Below, piece after piece: positions 63,899 to 64,000 of a stretch of 64,000 nucleotides of DNA (position 1 is its first letter; the number at the start of each line of letters is the position of its first letter). A program made the position numbers and the translations under genes. Below the pieces are notes generated by a model. The model did no database searches and was not told the DNA's origin. It saw only the letters and a program-made list of their open reading frames with translations. The DNA is from JBBDMW01 sp040878005 (GTDB lineage Bacteria; Chloroflexota; Dehalococcoidia; Lucifugimonadales; Lucifugimonadaceae): NCBI GenBank assembly GCA_040878005.1, contig JBBDMW010000034.1, positions 1-64,000 on the forward strand, written 5' to 3'.

Positions 63899-64000
63899 AT
63901 CACTGCGCGTATCATCAATGGCACCGCGATAGCCGCGAAAGTCAGGTCTGAAGTGGCGGAAGGTGTCCGCAAGTTCCACGACAGTCGTGGCCATGCCCCG
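63899..64000 (+). CDS. folD: FolD, 5'-partial coding sequence running off the window; ATC in start position
   Basis: The frame reads TARIINGTAIAAKVRSEVAEG and continues to the window end, matching the N-terminus of the bifunctional methylenetetrahydrofolate dehydrogenase/cyclohydrolase FolD. A TGA lies in frame two codons upstream of ATC 63899, and no ATG, GTG or TTG is available before the conserved start. GGAGG (63887-63891) is seven bases before this ATC, so ATC is the apparent start codon. It could also be a sequencing error for ATG. Only about 34 codons are visible. Confidence 0.72.
   Translation, partial: MTARIINGTAIAAKVRSEVAEGVRKFHDSRGHAP

Overview
This 64 kb window of high-GC DNA looks like part of a metagenome-assembled Chloroflexota genome, most likely a Dehalococcoidia/SAR202-type organism. 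The evidence is indirect. Gene families typical of that group are present: an enolase-superfamily dehydratase-like protein, an SMP-30 lactonase, CaiB/BaiF and crotonase proteins, DUF885, a ceramidase-like hydrolase and many MFS exporters. There are GAF-rich kinases, LuxR-type ATPases, a T-box ahead of valS, and secreted lipoproteins without lipopolysaccharide genes. No rRNA or tRNA gene was seen, so the taxonomy is an inference. Two runs of N (100 at 44068-44167 and 10 at 54860-54869) show that this is a scaffold.

Layout. 0-14 kb: a four-GAF histidine kinase, an MFS transporter, an enolase-superfamily protein, a serine hydrolase, a Thr/Pro-repeat lipoprotein, a HExxH protein, a DUF885 hydrolase and an SDR. 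14-19 kb: a three-gene signalling operon (a GntR-receiver fusion, a kinase-like protein with a degenerate ATPase half, and a NarL-type regulator) downstream of an enlarged phosphoglycerate mutase. 19-31 kb: a DUF192 lipoprotein, two MFS transporters, ispH, a probable selenocysteine-containing ArsC/Spx-like protein with a SECIS-like hairpin, a LuxR-type ATPase, small proteins, a methyltransferase, a crotonase and prs. 31-41 kb: core genes secA, polX and valS (with T-box).

41-55 kb is accessory. It holds a nuclease-like DUF5655 protein, a CoA-transferase and a crotonase around two fields of dispersed repeats. Next comes a complete type III CBASS anti-phage operon (cdnC, HORMA, TRIP13-like ATPase, nucC), then a NUDIX gene and a decayed IS6-like transposase. 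A VOC protein and a ceramidase-like protein follow. Last is a 2-hydroxyacid dehydrogenase gene split by about 1.2 kb that carries two paralogous lipoproteins and an N gap flanked by inverted repeats. 55-64 kb returns to core metabolism: typA, an RraA-like protein, and a coenzyme A block (coaBC and two tandem coaX) with nnrDE, acpS and the start of folD.

The strongest observations are (1) an in-frame UGA exactly at the first cysteine of a CxxC motif in an ArsC/Spx-like gene, followed by a hairpin at the right distance for a bacterial SECIS; (2) the CBASS operon, whose catalytic residues are all intact; (3) the GntR-receiver fusion operon; (4) tandem composite repeats whose hairpin stems show a compensatory change; and (5) folD with no canonical start codon but an ATC at ideal distance from a Shine-Dalgarno sequence.
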